Positions 1 through 7,744 of a stretch of DNA of 26,610 nucleotides are shown in pieces. Positions within the stretch are counted from its first letter, which is position 1; every line of letters starts with the position of its first letter. The notes under the pieces were generated by a model. The model did not search any database. It was not told the origin of the DNA and worked only from the letters and a program-made list of their open reading frames with translations. Location of the stretch: contig JAICLN010000003.1 of assembly GCA_025925615.1 (NCBI GenBank), forward strand, positions 1 to 26,610. The letters run 5' to 3'. The position numbers and the translations under genes are program-made. The DNA comes from Actinomycetospora sp. (lineage in GTDB: Bacteria; Actinomycetota; Actinomycetes; Mycobacteriales; Pseudonocardiaceae).

Positions 1-1
1 G

Positions 2-649
2 GTCGGCCATCACCGCGAGTCGTTCGGCTTCGGCATGGCGAACCTCGCCGCCGCGTCCCAGCAGCTGGACACCCCGCTGGTGACGGTCGGTGCAGGCGCG
101 TACGAGGCCGGCCTCTACGCCGCCGGCGGGCGCCTGCTGGGCCCGCTCACCTTCCTCGCCAACTCCCTCGGCCTGGTCGCCGCTCCGTGGCTCGCCCGCG
201 CCGGGGCCGACGAGTCCGCGCTGCGGGGCGAGGAGCGCCGGGTCCTGCGGGTCGGGGTCGCGTTGTGCGCCGCGCCGCTGGTGGCCGCGGTCGCCGGACC
301 TCCGCTGATCCCGCTGCTGCTGGGCGTCGAGTACGCGAGCTCCGGCACGGTGTTCGCGATCCTCGCGATCGGCGCGGCCGTCGTCACCGTCAACCAGCCG
401 TTCGCGATCATCGCCCAGAACCGCGGAAGGGAGCGGGCGGTCGCCGCCGGCATCGCCGTCGGCCTCGCGTTCGGGCTGCTGGCGACGCTGGTCCTCTCGT
501 GGTGGGGCGGTGCCGTGTGGGCCGCCGTCGGGTACCTCGTCAGCCAGGCCGTGATCTTCGTGCTGCTGGGCCTGACGGCGCGCCGGGCCCGCCGCGACGG
601 CGCGATCGGCGGCGCCTCCGCCGTCCCGGAGGGCCCGGAGATCAGCTGA
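2..649 (+). CDS. Polysaccharide flippase (Wzx/MATE-like), C-terminal part
   Basis: This is the end of a multi-helix membrane protein whose 5' part lies before the window; the reading frame is open from base 2, so no start is assigned. The visible part (about 215 residues) has repeated hydrophobic helices separated by short Arg-rich loops, for example VALCAAPLVAAVAGPPLIPL and VFAILAIGAAVVTV, and ends in a soluble tail (GASAVPEGPEIS). The arrangement fits the last four to six helices of the polysaccharide transport proteins that flip undecaprenyl-linked repeat units across the membrane. The exopolysaccharide genes from 2811 onward support that role. Short hydrophobic segments alone would also fit other MATE/MVF-fold transporters, so the substrate is inferred from context only. 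The gene ends 3 bp before the stop of the convergent P450 gene, with no room for a separate terminator. Confidence 0.72.
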   Translation, partial: VGHHRESFGFGMANLAAASQQLDTPLVTVGAGAYEAGLYAAGGRLLGPLTFLANSLGLVAAPWLARAGADESALRGEERRVLRVGVALCAAPLVAAVAGPPLIPLLLGVEYASSGTVFAILAIGAAVVTVNQPFAIIAQNRGRERAVAAGIAVGLAFGLLATLVLSWWGGAVWAAVGYLVSQAVIFVLLGLTARRARRDGAIGGASAVPEGPEIS

Positions 650-652
650 GCG

Positions 653-1948
653 TCACAGGTGCGCCGGCATGCGCTTCACGACGTGGAAGAAGTTGCCGGG
701 CATGAGCTCGGGCTCGCCCGCGACGACGTGCGGGGCGCGGGTGAGCAGTTCGGTGAACAGGGCGCGGAGCTGGAAGCGGGCGAGCTGGTTGCCCAGGCAG
801 TGGTGGATGCCGCCGCCCCCGAAGCTGATGTGCGGGTTGGGGTGGCGTGAGAGGTCCAGCTCGTGGGCCCGCTCGATCCGCGACTCGTCCCGGTTGGCCG
901 AGCTGTAGAACATGACGACCTTGTCGCCCTCGGTGATCTGCTGGCCGCGGAACTCGAGGTCGTGCGACGCCGTCCGCCGGAACGTCATGATCGGGGTCGC
1001 CCAGCGCACGATCTCCTCGACGGCGGTCTGGATGCGGCCCTCGAGGTCGGCGAGGAGCCATTCCCGCTGGTCGGGGTGGTCCGTCAGGGCACGCAGGCCG
1101 TGGCTGGTCGACTGCCGGGTGGTGTCGGTGCCCGCGATGGTGAGCAGGCAGAAGAACGCGGCGATGTCTTCGTCGGTGAGCTGCTCGCCGTCCACCTCGG
1201 CCTGCACGAGGGCGGTGATCAGGTCGTCCTGCGGGTCCTGACGGCGCTCGTCGGCGAGCCGGATACAGAGCTGGTGGGTCGAGACGATGGCCTGGAACAT
1301 CCGGCCGACGCGCTCGGACTGCGTGTGCCCGACCAGCTCCGGGTCGTGCCACCCGACGAGCACCTTCATCTCGCGGTTGGCCTCCTGCCGGTCCCCGTCC
1401 GGCACGCCCATCATGTCGTTGATGTTGTGCATCGGGAGCAGCTCGGCGCACTCGGAGACGAACTCCGCCGTGCCCCCACCGGCCTGCGCCTTCTCGACGA
1501 GGTTGTCGACGACCTTGCGCGCGTTGGCCTCGATGCGGTCGTTGATCCGGCGCATCTGCTTGGGCGTGAAGGCGGCCGACACCAGCTTGCGCATCTTCGA
1601 GTGGCGCGGCGGGTCCATCGCGATGATCGACTGGGCGGCCTCGACGAGCTCCGCCGGCGCGCTCTCCATGAGAATCCCCGGCCCGGAGAGGAAGTCCTCG
1701 TTGCGCTTGGTGACCTCGACGAGGTCGTCGTAGGTCGTCACCGCCCAGAACCCGAAGTCCTCCGGGTCGTCGAGCAGCGAGTCCTCCATCGGGGGATGCC
1801 AGGTGATCGTGCCGCGCTCGCGCAGCCGGGCGAACGTCTTCTCCCGCTCCTCGCCCGTGGTCGACCAGAACGCCCGGGACGAGATGTCCTCGGCGTCGTG
1901 GGGCCGGTCCGGGTTCCCGCTGGCGGTGCGCGTCGCGTGCTCGGTCAT
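653..1948 (-). CDS. Cytochrome P450 monooxygenase
   Basis: This is a soluble 431-residue haem-thiolate monooxygenase, a normal length for a bacterial P450. The I-helix oxygen-activation motif AGTDTTR lies near residue 272, the K-helix ExxR is seen in EEIVRW, and the haem-binding loop FGGGGIHHCLG places the ligand at Cys384. The MDPPRHSKMRKLVSAAFTP stretch is the C-helix region typical of actinobacterial P450s acting on lipids, sterols or similar hydrophobic substrates. The real substrate cannot be told from sequence. The ATG at 1948 was chosen because GAGGAGGT lies just upstream; an open frame continues further 5' but reads into the divergent promoter. It is divergent from a TetR gene at 2052 with a palindrome between them, which suggests TetR control. 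No ferredoxin or reductase gene is nearby, so redox partners must come from elsewhere. It has no obvious link to the surrounding polysaccharide genes. Confidence 0.95.
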   Translation of the reverse strand: MTEHATRTASGNPDRPHDAEDISSRAFWSTTGEEREKTFARLRERGTITWHPPMEDSLLDDPEDFGFWAVTTYDDLVEVTKRNEDFLSGPGILMESAPAELVEAAQSIIAMDPPRHSKMRKLVSAAFTPKQMRRINDRIEANARKVVDNLVEKAQAGGGTAEFVSECAELLPMHNINDMMGVPDGDRQEANREMKVLVGWHDPELVGHTQSERVGRMFQAIVSTHQLCIRLADERRQDPQDDLITALVQAEVDGEQLTDEDIAAFFCLLTIAGTDTTRQSTSHGLRALTDHPDQREWLLADLEGRIQTAVEEIVRWATPIMTFRRTASHDLEFRGQQITEGDKVVMFYSSANRDESRIERAHELDLSRHPNPHISFGGGGIHHCLGNQLARFQLRALFTELLTRAPHVVAGEPELMPGNFFHVVKRMPAHL

Positions 1949-1981
1949 CTCGAGCACCTCCTCGTCGTGGTGGTGACGTCG

Positions 1982-2010
1982 AGAGTGGACACATCGACCA
2001 TATGTGTCAA
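1982..2010 (-). promoter_or_regulatory. P450 promoter with TetR operator-like palindrome
   Basis: The 103-bp gap between the P450 and TetR genes holds a perfect inverted repeat GACACAT-N7-ATGTGTC (1988-1994 and 2002-2008). On the minus strand TTGACA (2010-2005) is followed 17 bp later by CACTCT (1987-1982), a fair sigma-A-type promoter for the P450. The palindrome overlaps the -35 box, the usual place for TetR repression. Binding by the adjacent regulator is inferred. Confidence 0.5.
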
Positions 2011-2051
2011 GTACGTGGACCTGTGTGGATTCGGTGTCTAGGCTGCGGGAC

Positions 2052-2639
2052 GTGACGACCCCGTACCGCGACTCCGCGCGCCGTCTCATGCGCGACGCCG
2101 CCCTCGACGTCGCGGCCGAGGAGGTGCTCGCGCACGGCTGGGACGGGCTGCAGATGCGCGCGGTGGCGACCCGCATCGGCGTCAGCAGACAGACGCTCTA
2201 CAACGCCTTCGGCGACAAGCACGGGCTCGCCGACGCCCTGATCATGCGGCTGCTCGACGCCTTCCTCGACGGCATCGACGCCGCGATCGCGCGGGAGAGC
2301 ACGCTGCGCGACCGGTGGGAGGCGACGGTGCGCTTCGTGCTGGAGACCGCCGTCGACGAGCCGCTGCTCCGCGCCGTGCTCACCGGCACCAGCAGCGACG
2401 AGTTCCTGCCTCTGCTCACCAGCGACGGCGGGCCACTCGTGACCCGGGCCCGCGACCACGTGGCCGCGACGATGGCCGCGCACCACCCCGAGCTCGACCG
2501 CACGTCATTGACCCGGACCGCAGAGTCGGTCACGCGGCTCGTGATCAGCCACATCGTGCTGCCGTTGCACCCGCCGGGCGAGGTCGCCCCCCACCTCGCC
2601 GACCTCGCGGTGGCGGACGCCGGGGTGCGGAGTCGCTAG
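2052..2639 (+). CDS. TetR-family transcriptional regulator
   Basis: This is a 195-residue one-domain repressor of normal TetR length. The N-terminal helix-turn-helix is clear: MRAVATRIGVSRQTLYNAFGD at about residues 35-55 carries the signature small residue, turn and TLYNAF recognition helix, followed by the helix-4 stretch KHGLADALI. The C-terminal two-thirds is helical and variable, as expected for a ligand-binding domain. The GTG at 2052 was chosen because the family normally starts 10-15 residues before the first helix; the in-frame GTG at 2004 would add 16 residues and lies inside the palindrome. It is divergent from the P450, so it probably controls that gene and itself, with a P450 substrate or product as the likely inducer. 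Other targets are possible. Confidence 0.9.
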   Translation: MTTPYRDSARRLMRDAALDVAAEEVLAHGWDGLQMRAVATRIGVSRQTLYNAFGDKHGLADALIMRLLDAFLDGIDAAIARESTLRDRWEATVRFVLETAVDEPLLRAVLTGTSSDEFLPLLTSDGGPLVTRARDHVAATMAAHHPELDRTSLTRTAESVTRLVISHIVLPLHPPGEVAPHLADLAVADAGVRSR

Positions 2640-2687
2640 GTCCGTTTCGAGCGAAGGGCCCCTTCGGTCGAGGCGAGCGGCGAGGGG

Positions 2688-2717
2688 CGCCCCGCGCCGG
2701 GATCACGGCGCGGGGCG
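2688..2717 (+). terminator. GC-rich hairpin after the TetR gene
   Basis: A perfect 12-bp inverted repeat CGCCCCGCGCCG (2688-2699) and CGGCGCGGGGCG (2706-2717) has a 6-nt loop. It lies 49 bp after the TetR stop and has no U-tract, as is common in actinobacteria. A weaker 7-bp repeat, CGAAGGG-C-CCCTTCG, lies just upstream at 2652-2666. The role as terminator is inferred from position. Confidence 0.5.
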
Positions 2718-2741
2718 ACCTCCCCGGGGGTGCGGAGCACT

Positions 2742-2804
2742 AGGCAGTCGATCATGCCGAGCGCGACATCGGGGGAGTGCCGCGCTCGCCATGATCATCT
2801 GCCT
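2742..2804. repeat. Dispersed palindromic repeat, copy 1, at a convergent gene junction
   Basis: Two 24-nt arms (2742-2765 and 2781-2804) pair with three mismatches around a 15-nt loop. The arm core GATCATGCCGAGCGCG is identical to that of the palindrome at 19020-19072. This copy lies between the 3' ends of the TetR gene and the convergent Wzz-type gene, 7 bp from the latter's stop. It probably serves as a bidirectional terminator or is a small mobile palindromic repeat. Confidence 0.7.
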
Positions 2805-2810
2805 GGTGGG

Positions 2811-5051
2811 TCAGGAGCCCGACGTCGGGGTGCTGGTCGGGTTCGTGCGCGACGGCGTGCGGGTCCGGGCCGGGCGGGTCGCGGTCTCGGTGGCGTCCGG
2901 CCCCCGGCCGGCGGTGGTCGCCCGCGGAGCCCGCGTGCGGGTGGTCCGCGCCCGAGCCGCCTGGTCGGCGTCGGCCGGTTCCTCGGGCTCGACGGTCGTG
3001 GTCGCGTCGGTGGCCGCGGCCGTCCGGGTCGTGGAGCGGGTGGCCCGACGGGTCCGGGTGGCCGTTCCCGACGACGGTGCCGGGGCGGCGGTGTCGTCCG
3101 ACGGCGTCGGTCCGGACGGCGTGGTCTCCGCGGGCGGTGTCGCCGCTGTGACGGGGGCGGGCTCGCGGGGTGCGCTCTCGTCGGCGGTGGTGGGCGCGTG
3201 GGTCTCGTTCGTCTCGAGGCCCTTCGAGGCCGTCCCGTGGGGGTCGACTCCGTTCGACGGCAGGTGCCCGTTGGTCGCGACCGGAGCGGCCGTCGGGGTC
3301 ACGGTCGCCGGGGACGTGGGCTCGCTCGCCACGGCGCTCTCCGTCGCGGCCGGCTCGACGGGCGTCGTGGCGGCCGGGCGCCGGGCAGCGCGGGGCCTGC
3401 GCGCCGGCTTCTCCGTCGGGTCGGACGCCGACACCGCGGTGGCAGCCGCTGCGGTCGTCGCCGCGGCGGTCTTCGTGGTCCGGGGCTTCCGCGTCCGGGT
3501 GGCCGGCTCTCCGGCGGGCTCAGTCGTGCTCGAACCGGTCGTGCTCGTCTCGGCCGGGGTCGGCTCCGCGGTCTTCCGGGTGCTGGTCCGGCGCTTCGGG
3601 GCGCTCGGCGCGGCGGCCTCGGGAGTCGTGGCCTCGGTCTTCTCGACCTCGGGCGCCGTCGGCTCGGCCGACCGTCCCGGCGGCAGTGCGCGCGGCGCAT
3701 CGACCGGGGCCGCCGGCACGCCGATCGCGAACGTGAACACCGACCCGATCAGCGGGGCGCCGACGGTGCGGAGCCCGGCGGCGGCGGCGTCGAGGTCCTC
3801 GGGGCGGGCGGACCCGCGGCGCGCGACGAGCACGACGCCGTCGGCGAGGCGGGCGAGGTCGACGGACTCCGGGCTGGTCCCGACCGGCGAGGCGTCCAGT
3901 AGCACCCAGGAGTAGGAGCTCCGCAGCGAGGCGAGTGCCGTCGAGGCCGCGGTGGTTCCCCAGGCCTCGCCGGGGTGCTCGACTCCGGGACCCGCGGACA
4001 GCACGTCGAGCCCGCCCGGCGTCCAGCGCTGCACGGCGCGGTCGGTGGACCCGCCGTCGAGCACGGTCGCGAGGCCGCGGTCGGCGTCGAGCTCGAGGCG
4101 CTTCGCCAGGGCGGGGCGGCGCAGGTCGGCGTCGACGAGCAGGACCGACTCGCCGGCCAGGGCGAGGGCGTCGGCGAGGTCGAGCGCGACCGTCGTCGTG
4201 CCCTGCTCCGCGCGCACCCCGGAGACGACGAGGCAGCGGCGGCCGTCGGCCCCGGCCAGGACGGCGGTGCGGAGACGGCGGACGGCGGCGGCGCGGTCAC
4301 GGGCGGCGGCGGCGCGGCGGCCACGTCGGCCGGGGGCGGGCTCGACGAGCAGCGCGGGCCGGTCGGGACGGCGCGACAGGCCGGGGACGGCGGCGAGGAC
4401 CGGTGCCTCGAGGGCGGTCTCGAGCGAGGCGGCCGTGTCGACGGCGCGACGCAGCGCGCGGCGGCCGAGGGCGGCGCCGACCCCGAGCACGATGCCCGCG
4501 AGCAGGCCGGCGGCCACCAGCATCGTCGTGCCGGGACCGGCCGGGTAGGTCGGCAGCGTCGGCGGGTAGATCAGCTCGGTCGAGACGATCGGGCGGTTCA
4601 CCGGCTGGCCGGTGGACTCGATGCTGTTGACCAGCCGCGTGAACGAGGTCGCGACCGCGGTGCTGACGAGCTGGGCGTCCTGCGGGGTGGACTCGGTGAC
4701 CCCGAGGTTGAGCACGACGGTCTCGGCGACCGAGTCCGCGCTCACCGAGTTCTGGATCTGCTCGGCCGTGGGCCGCCCGCCGAGCAGCGCCGACGCGTCG
4801 GCCGCGACGCGCGGTCCGGTGAGCAGCTCCGAGTAGGACTTCACGCGCTCCGTCGAGAGCTGGGCGCCCTGGTAGGAGTCGCTCGAGCTCGTCGTGGTCT
4901 GCGGGGAGGCCACGTAGAAGATCGCCGTCGAGGCGTACGTGCGCGGCAGCAGCAGCGCGACGGCGGCGGCGATCGCCACGCAGACGACGAGGACGCTGCC
5001 GACCAGCCACCGGTCCTCGCGCAGCACGGTCATGTACTCGCGGACGTTCAC
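2811..5051 (-). CDS. Wzz-type chain-length protein with P-loop ATPase domain and long disordered tail
   Basis: This 746-residue inner-membrane protein probably governs polysaccharide chain length. The Wzz half has a helix near residues 16-36, an extracytoplasmic segment with coiled character (about 37-180), and a second helix near 185-210 after a Pro-rich stretch (PPTLPTYPAGPG). A cytoplasmic BY-kinase-like ATPase domain follows (about 235-440). Walker A' is canonical (LLVDADLRRP, Asp307/Asp309) and so is Walker B (WVLLDASP, Asp386). The Walker A loop reads AEQGTTT at 281-287, with Thr285 where the catalytic lysine is expected. The last 300 residues are a low-complexity Thr/Ala/Pro/Arg/Glu tail. 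No tyrosine occurs after Tyr380, so the usual C-terminal tyrosine cluster is absent. The GTG start overlaps the stop of the upstream Wzy-like gene by 4 bp (GTGA), indicating translational coupling. It is likely a Wzz co-polymerase with reduced or no kinase activity; classification is firm, activity is inferred. Confidence 0.85.
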   Translation of the reverse strand: MNVREYMTVLREDRWLVGSVLVVCVAIAAAVALLLPRTYASTAIFYVASPQTTTSSSDSYQGAQLSTERVKSYSELLTGPRVAADASALLGGRPTAEQIQNSVSADSVAETVVLNLGVTESTPQDAQLVSTAVATSFTRLVNSIESTGQPVNRPIVSTELIYPPTLPTYPAGPGTTMLVAAGLLAGIVLGVGAALGRRALRRAVDTAASLETALEAPVLAAVPGLSRRPDRPALLVEPAPGRRGRRAAAARDRAAAVRRLRTAVLAGADGRRCLVVSGVRAEQGTTTVALDLADALALAGESVLLVDADLRRPALAKRLELDADRGLATVLDGGSTDRAVQRWTPGGLDVLSAGPGVEHPGEAWGTTAASTALASLRSSYSWVLLDASPVGTSPESVDLARLADGVVLVARRGSARPEDLDAAAAGLRTVGAPLIGSVFTFAIGVPAAPVDAPRALPPGRSAEPTAPEVEKTEATTPEAAAPSAPKRRTSTRKTAEPTPAETSTTGSSTTEPAGEPATRTRKPRTTKTAAATTAAAATAVSASDPTEKPARRPRAARRPAATTPVEPAATESAVASEPTSPATVTPTAAPVATNGHLPSNGVDPHGTASKGLETNETHAPTTADESAPREPAPVTAATPPAETTPSGPTPSDDTAAPAPSSGTATRTRRATRSTTRTAAATDATTTVEPEEPADADQAARARTTRTRAPRATTAGRGPDATETATRPARTRTPSRTNPTSTPTSGS

Positions 5052-6391
5052 GTCGCTTCTCCCGGATCGCTGCGGTGCACGGGCTCCCGCACGCCCAGCA
5101 CACGCTGGAGCCCACGGGGGAGGAAGGTGCCGGGCGCGGTGCGCTCGGCCTCGGTCAGTTCGTCGCACGCCAGGGCGAGGGCGACGAGGATGAAGACCCA
5201 GGTCGACGCGGCGGCCGGCTGAGAGGTCAGGAGCGTCGCGAACACGACGAGGGCCACCGGTGCGGCCCGGGCGCGGGTGCCGGGCGGGCGGCGCACCAGG
5301 AGCAGGGGGACGAGCAGCGCCGCCGACACCAGCAGCACGAACGGCAGGCCGTTCACGGCGATGTCGGAGATCAGGTTGATGCCCGCCTGCTTCTCGGTGC
5401 CCTGGCCGCCCCACGGGTGCGTGGTGAGGGCGCGGAAGCCGGCCGCGGTGGCGTCGGAGCGCTCGTCGAGCGAGGTCTCGTTGGAGGTCTGTTTGGCCTG
5501 CAGGCCGAGCACCGGCGCGTAGAACGCCACCCAGCCCGCGAGCCCCATCGCGATCAGACCGCCCAGCTGGCGCACCATCCCGGAGAGCCGGATGCCGCCG
5601 CGCGGGCGCAGGAACGCGTCGAGGGCGAGGACCACGACGAAGACGCCGAAGCCCGCCGTCGAGAGCGTCCCGACCAGCCCCGCGAGCAGCAGGACCTTGA
5701 CGACCCAGGAGCGGTAGCCGACCGCGTCGGCGACGAACCAGCCCGCGGCGCAGTACATGGCCATCCAGCCCGACTCCCGGCCGATGCCGGTCAGCCGGGG
5801 GACGTCGACGCCGAACACCGACGAGGTCGAGTAGCTCACCGTGAAGGGGAAGTAGACCGGCTGCGGGCCGACGGTCCCGACGGGGATCGTCGTGATCTGC
5901 CCGGCGCCGGGGTAGGTCACCGACCAGTACAGCGCCGTGATGACCCACATCGCGCCGATGACGCAGAGCAGCACGACGAAGCCGCGCCCGAGCACGAGGC
6001 GCGCGCGGGGGTCGCCGAGCACCAGGACGGCGGCGGTGAGCGACCCCAGGGTCAGCACGAAGTCCTGGAACAGGCTGCGGATGCGCTCGAGGTCGTCGAC
6101 CCAGACCCCGTGCAGCGTCATCCACAGGTAGGCCAGGGCCATCAGCGCGAGCAGGGCCGAGACCGCGCGGACCGGCCGGGCGGGGACGAACTCGCGGCGC
6201 AGCATGGCGGCGACGCCCGCGGCCAGCGCGAGACCGCAGCCGACGAGGGCGGTGTACTCGCCCAGGGTGCCGGGGCGGAGCAGGACGATCGAGATGAGCA
6301 GGAGGCCGACGGGGACGGCCGCGGGTACCCGCGGGGTGGTCACCGAGGCGCGCCGACGCGGGGCCGGCACGCGGACGAGCGACACCGTCAC
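5048..6391 (-). CDS. O-antigen ligase/polymerase-type membrane protein (Wzy_C-like)
   Basis: This 447-residue integral membrane protein has ten or more hydrophobic segments (for example VGLLLISIVLL, LLLAGLVGTLSTAGFGVFVVVL) and one large outward loop near residues 280-360. That loop contains FRALTTHPWGGQGTE, matching the short HPxxGxG-like signature of Wzy/WaaL proteins that join undecaprenyl-linked glycans. It acts outside the membrane to polymerise repeat units or transfer the glycan. Polymerase and ligase cannot be told apart here, but the partnership with a chain-length protein favours polymerase. The GTG at 6391 was chosen because GGGGGAGG ends 8 bp upstream; a GTG at 6415 would add eight residues but lacks such a site. 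It is the first gene of a two-gene unit with the Wzz-type gene. Confidence 0.85.
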   Translation of the reverse strand: MTVSLVRVPAPRRRASVTTPRVPAAVPVGLLLISIVLLRPGTLGEYTALVGCGLALAAGVAAMLRREFVPARPVRAVSALLALMALAYLWMTLHGVWVDDLERIRSLFQDFVLTLGSLTAAVLVLGDPRARLVLGRGFVVLLCVIGAMWVITALYWSVTYPGAGQITTIPVGTVGPQPVYFPFTVSYSTSSVFGVDVPRLTGIGRESGWMAMYCAAGWFVADAVGYRSWVVKVLLLAGLVGTLSTAGFGVFVVVLALDAFLRPRGGIRLSGMVRQLGGLIAMGLAGWVAFYAPVLGLQAKQTSNETSLDERSDATAAGFRALTTHPWGGQGTEKQAGINLISDIAVNGLPFVLLVSAALLVPLLLVRRPPGTRARAAPVALVVFATLLTSQPAAASTWVFILVALALACDELTEAERTAPGTFLPRGLQRVLGVREPVHRSDPGEAT

Positions 6392-6438
6392 GTCACCACC
6401 TCCCCCCGAGGTCACACTGTGCTGACCCTGCCCCGAAA

Positions 6439-6467
6439 AGACTAGCGGTCGGGTGAAGATCGGTGAA
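6439..6467 (-). promoter_or_regulatory. Candidate promoter of the Wzy-Wzz operon
   Basis: On the minus strand TTCACC (6467-6462) and TAGTCT (6444-6439) are separated by 17 bp, a good sigma-A-type pair. It is followed by an AT-richer TTTTC stretch and a leader of about 40 nt before the GTG at 6391. The prediction rests on sequence match only. Confidence 0.45.
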
Positions 6468-6478
6468 CCGGTCGGGGT

Positions 6479-6495
6479 ACGTGATTACGTCACGT
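6479..6495. promoter_or_regulatory. Operator-like palindrome ACGTGA-N5-TCACGT
   Basis: A perfect 6-bp inverted repeat with a 5-bp spacer sits just upstream of the candidate -35 box of the Wzy-Wzz operon and overlaps the stop codon of the preceding glycosyltransferase gene. The position would suit an activator. No binding protein can be assigned. Confidence 0.35.
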
Positions 6496-7633
6496 CGTCG
6501 AGCAAACCGGTCACGAAGTGCCCGATCCCCAGGCGTGTCTGCGCCCGACGCGCGGCCGCCGCCCGCCGCGGGTGGGCGGCGACGAGGCGGGTGAGCGCGG
6601 CGCGGACGGCCGCGGGGTCGTCCACCTCGGCGACCTCGCCGATCCCCGTGCCGGTGACCATGCTCGACGCCCAGCCCCGCGCGGGACCCAGCACCGGGAC
6701 GCCGCGCGCGGCCGCCTCGGCGACGACGCCGCTGGGGGCGTCGTTGTCGTGCAGCACCGCGACGGCGTCCACCCCGGCGACCGCCGCGTCGAACTCGTCC
6801 TCGGTGAGCAGGCGGTCGTCGACGTGCAGCCGCCCGCCCGAGACGAGGACCTCGGCGTCGGGGGACGACTCGAGGAGCTTCCGGATGTCGGGCTCGCAGC
6901 GTCCGCCGACGACGAGGTGCGCGCCGGCGACCGGGTCGTCCCCGCGTGCGCCCGCGAGCGCGGCGAGGAGCACGGGCAGGTTCTTGCGGGCGCTGATGAC
7001 GCCGAACACCCCGACGCGGAAGGGACGAACGGTCCGTCGGTCACCTTCTTCCGTCACGAACGGCCCGTTCGTGCCGGCCGGGCTCGAGCCCGCGGCGCCG
7101 GACCCCGGAACGGTGACCGGGTCGCGGACCGGCTCGATGCCCGGGAACCCGCGACGGCGCACGACGACCCCGAACGCGTCGGTCAGGAACCGCACCCGCA
7201 CCCCCGGCAGCCGGGCGAGCACGGCGGCGAGGGCCGGCTTGAGCGCCATGCCCGCGGTGGCCGGCTCGGGCCCGCCGGGCAGGGCGGTCCGCATCAGCAG
7301 CACCGAGACCGCCACCGCGCGGCCCGGCCGGGCGAGCGCGAGCAGCAGCGGCGCCACGTTCTTGTCGCCGTCGGGCACCACCAACCGCGTCCCGCGCGCC
7401 CGTGCCGTCGCCACCGCGAGGCGCATCGCGTCCCGACGCGACTCCGGCAGCACGACCACCTCGGCCGCGACGTCGGCGAGGTGCTCGTCGAACTCGGGGG
7501 AGTCCCGCACCGAGGCCGGGACGAGCAGCAGACGGCGATCGGCGGTCACGGCGCAGAGCAGCATCCGCACGTAGCGCAATCGGTGGCCGGCGGCCTCCAT
7601 CTCGACGACCGCGATCTCGCATTGGGGTGACAC
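6485..7633 (-). CDS. GT-B fold glycosyltransferase (group 1-like)
   Basis: This is a cytoplasmic sugar transferase of about 382 residues. The C-terminal half has the GT-B/GT4 pattern: a new Rossmann strand with the acceptor-loop equivalent (FRVGVFGVISARKNLPVLL), a central LHVDD segment, and the nucleotide-sugar site APSGVVAEAAARGVPVLGP, followed by a closing helix. The N-terminal half is diverged and lacks the usual glycine loop, so donor and acceptor are unknown. The GTG at 7633 is a tentative start with only a weak ribosome site; the ATG at 7600 (MEAAGHRLR) is the alternative. A perfect palindrome at 7055-7073 lies in the inter-domain linker. It is 93 bp upstream of the Wzy-like gene and may be cotranscribed with it. 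It belongs to the polysaccharide assembly pathway by context. Confidence 0.78.
   Translation of the reverse strand: MSPQCEIAVVEMEAAGHRLRYVRMLLCAVTADRRLLLVPASVRDSPEFDEHLADVAAEVVVLPESRRDAMRLAVATARARGTRLVVPDGDKNVAPLLLALARPGRAVAVSVLLMRTALPGGPEPATAGMALKPALAAVLARLPGVRVRFLTDAFGVVVRRRGFPGIEPVRDPVTVPGSGAAGSSPAGTNGPFVTEEGDRRTVRPFRVGVFGVISARKNLPVLLAALAGARGDDPVAGAHLVVGGRCEPDIRKLLESSPDAEVLVSGGRLHVDDRLLTEDEFDAAVAGVDAVAVLHDNDAPSGVVAEAAARGVPVLGPARGWASSMVTGTGIGEVAEVDDPAAVRAALTRLVAAHPRRAAAARRAQTRLGIGHFVTGLLDDVT
7055..7073. repeat. Intragenic perfect palindrome in a glycosyltransferase gene
   Basis: CACGAACGG-C-CCGTTCGTG is a perfect 9-bp inverted repeat with a single central base. A related half, ACGAACGG followed by TCCGT, occurs 31 bp earlier (7025-7037). 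The pair encodes a Gly/Thr/Asn-rich linker between the two GT-B domains. It resembles a small palindromic repeat tolerated in a flexible linker. Confidence 0.4.
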
Positions 7634-7723
7634 GTGAGCCACATCCTGATGGTCGGATCGCCCGGACGGACGATACTTTCTCCGGTGACGACGACCGTAG
7701 GTCACGGCGCGGAGGGTTCCGGC

Positions 7724-7744
7724 ATGCTGTGGGTTCTGACATGA
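7724..7744 (+). promoter_or_regulatory. Possible six-codon leader ORF upstream of the GT4 gene
   Basis: ATG at 7724 begins MLWVLT and stops at 7742-7744, overlapping the ATG at 7741 as ATGA. GGAGGG (7711-7716) is placed ideally for this leader but is 24 bp from the ATG at 7741. The alternative is that the glycosyltransferase starts at the in-frame GTG at 7729, 12 bp from the same site. Confidence 0.25.

Noticed and set aside
2730..3915. Two + strand open frames opposite the Wzz tail
   Set aside because: They mirror the low-complexity Thr/Ala/Pro tail and have no independent coding signature.
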